Shown here: piece by piece, positions 7,280 through 7,989 of the stretch | Numbering within the stretch: the stretch's first letter is position 1 | Layout of the letters: the number at the start of each line of letters is the position of its first letter | Source: CBDUEF01 sp018063485 | Lineage (GTDB): Bacteria > Pseudomonadota > Alphaproteobacteria > Rhodobacterales > Rhodobacteraceae | Assembly (NCBI GenBank): GCA_037045435.1 | Contig: JBAOID010000009.1 | Coordinates: forward strand, 1 to 7,989 | DNA length: 7,989 bases | Direction of reading: 5' to 3' | The notes under the pieces: model-generated | Databases searched by the model: none | What the model saw: only the letters and a program-made list of their open reading frames with translations | Told to the model about the DNA's origin: nothing | Program-made: the position numbers and the translations under genes

Positions 7280-7989
7280 ATGCAGGCACCCTCCACTCCA
7301 CCCTCGGCACCGCGTCTGCGGGTCGGGTTCATCCTGACCCGGCGCTTTACTCTCTGCGCCTTTGCCAATTTCGTTGATGTACTGCGTCTTGCGGCGGATG
7401 AGGGCGATGGCTCGCGCCCCATCCTGTGCGGCTGGCGGGTGCTGTCCACCACGACAGATCCAGTGATTTCCAGCAGCGGCATTGCGGTTCAGCCAGAGGA
7501 GCGGTTGGGTGACCCTGCGCGGTTTGACTACATCGTTGTCGTGGGCGGGCTGATGCAAGAACTGGAATATCTGGATCCCGACCATGCAGAGTTCTTGCAC
7601 CGCGCGGCGCAGGCTGGGGTGCCGTTGGTCGGCGTTTGCACGGGCGCGTTCGTGCTGCATCGGGCGGGTCTGCTGCAAGGGTATCGCTGCTGCGTCAGCT
7701 GGTTTCACCACAATGATTTTCTGGAGCAATTCGACGGCATAACGCCGGTCTCAGATCAGATCTTCGTGGTTGATCGTGACCGGCTGACCTGTTCGGGCGG
7801 CACCAGTTCGGCGCATCTGGCGGCGTTTCTGGTGGACCGGCATATTGGGCGCGCAGCCTCCAAGAAAAGCCTGGCCATCATGATGATCGACGAGGCGATG
7901 GCGGCCGAACGACCGCAACCCGGCCTGCCGCTGGAACTGTCTACCGCTGATCCGCTGGTGCGAAAGGCGCTGCTGACCATTCAGCAACG
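7280..7989 (+). CDS. GlxA-family AraC-type transcriptional regulator, N-terminal part; cut by the window edge
   Basis: The 236 codons visible are open to the window end. Residues about 12-190 form a DJ-1/PfpI-like (glutamine amidotransferase class I-like) domain: the RLRVGFILTRRFTLCAFANF opening, FDYIVVVGG (82-90), the nucleophile-elbow-like GVCTGAFVLHRAGLL (118-132, Cys120), VSWFHHNDFLEQF and LTCSGGTSSAHLAAFLVDRH (169-188). This layout is that of GlxA-type regulators, which carry an AraC helix-turn-helix pair at the C-terminus; here the last visible residues (DPLVRKALLTIQQ) are just where that domain should begin. Family members GbdR and SouR of Pseudomonas control glycine betaine and sarcosine catabolism, so a similar role for the adjacent sox operon is a reasonable inference, but orthology cannot be shown. 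The ATG at 7280 is preceded by a weak GGGGA at 7 nt. Confidence 0.9.
   Translation, partial: MQAPSTPPSAPRLRVGFILTRRFTLCAFANFVDVLRLAADEGDGSRPILCGWRVLSTTTDPVISSSGIAVQPEERLGDPARFDYIVVVGGLMQELEYLDPDHAEFLHRAAQAGVPLVGVCTGAFVLHRAGLLQGYRCCVSWFHHNDFLEQFDGITPVSDQIFVVDRDRLTCSGGTSSAHLAAFLVDRHIGRAASKKSLAIMMIDEAMAAERPQPGLPLELSTADPLVRKALLTIQQ

Noticed and set aside
7158..7310. N-terminal extension of SoxB upstream of 7157
   Set aside because: The extension would run through the intergenic region into the regulator coding sequence and adds residues unlike the family; the ATG at 7157 has a ribosome binding site and the right length.
7235..7729. Minus-strand open frame (164 codons) opposite the regulator gene
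   Set aside because: The plus-strand frame clearly encodes a DJ-1/PfpI-like regulator domain; the opposite frame has no motif and would overlap the divergent promoter region.

Overview
The window is a compact sarcosine-catabolism locus from a high-GC alphaproteobacterium. Protein-level resemblance (SoxB, SoxA, SdaA and SHMT styles, ATGA start/stop overlaps) and gene order suggest Rhodobacterales, in the Roseobacter/Paracoccus/Rhodobacter group. That placement is recognition from memory, not a search.

Layout: six genes run on the minus strand in the order soxB (7157-5903), soxD (5892-5593), soxA (5596-2592), soxG (2578-2048), glyA (1981-707) and sdaA (702 to beyond position 1). A divergent plus-strand gene begins at 7280 and runs off the right edge. 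It encodes a GlxA-type regulator with a DJ-1/PfpI-like domain, and its expected AraC-type DNA-binding end lies outside the window. The 122-bp divergent intergenic region carries an imperfect 19-nt palindrome that could be an operator. No stretch longer than about 125 bp lacks a gene. I see no RNA gene, mobile element, CRISPR array or convincing terminator.

Function: SoxBDAG is heterotetrameric sarcosine oxidase (sarcosine + O2 + tetrahydrofolate to glycine + 5,10-methylene-THF + H2O2). GlyA can join exactly those two products into serine and regenerate THF. SdaA then deaminates serine to pyruvate. The cluster therefore encodes a self-contained route from sarcosine (an intermediate of choline/glycine betaine breakdown) to pyruvate.

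Most unusual feature: three genes are interrupted by four single-base +1 frameshifts (soxB once, soxA twice, sdaA once). Correcting one base at each site gives uninterrupted proteins of family length (SoxB 417 aa, SoxA 1000 aa). At all four sites the last codon compatible with the upstream frame is CTT, and the conserved protein resumes one base later. Sequencing or assembly error is the most economical explanation. The shared context, and a CTT-TGA core at one site resembling the release-factor-2 recoding site, make it worth checking whether this is error, gene decay or recoding.
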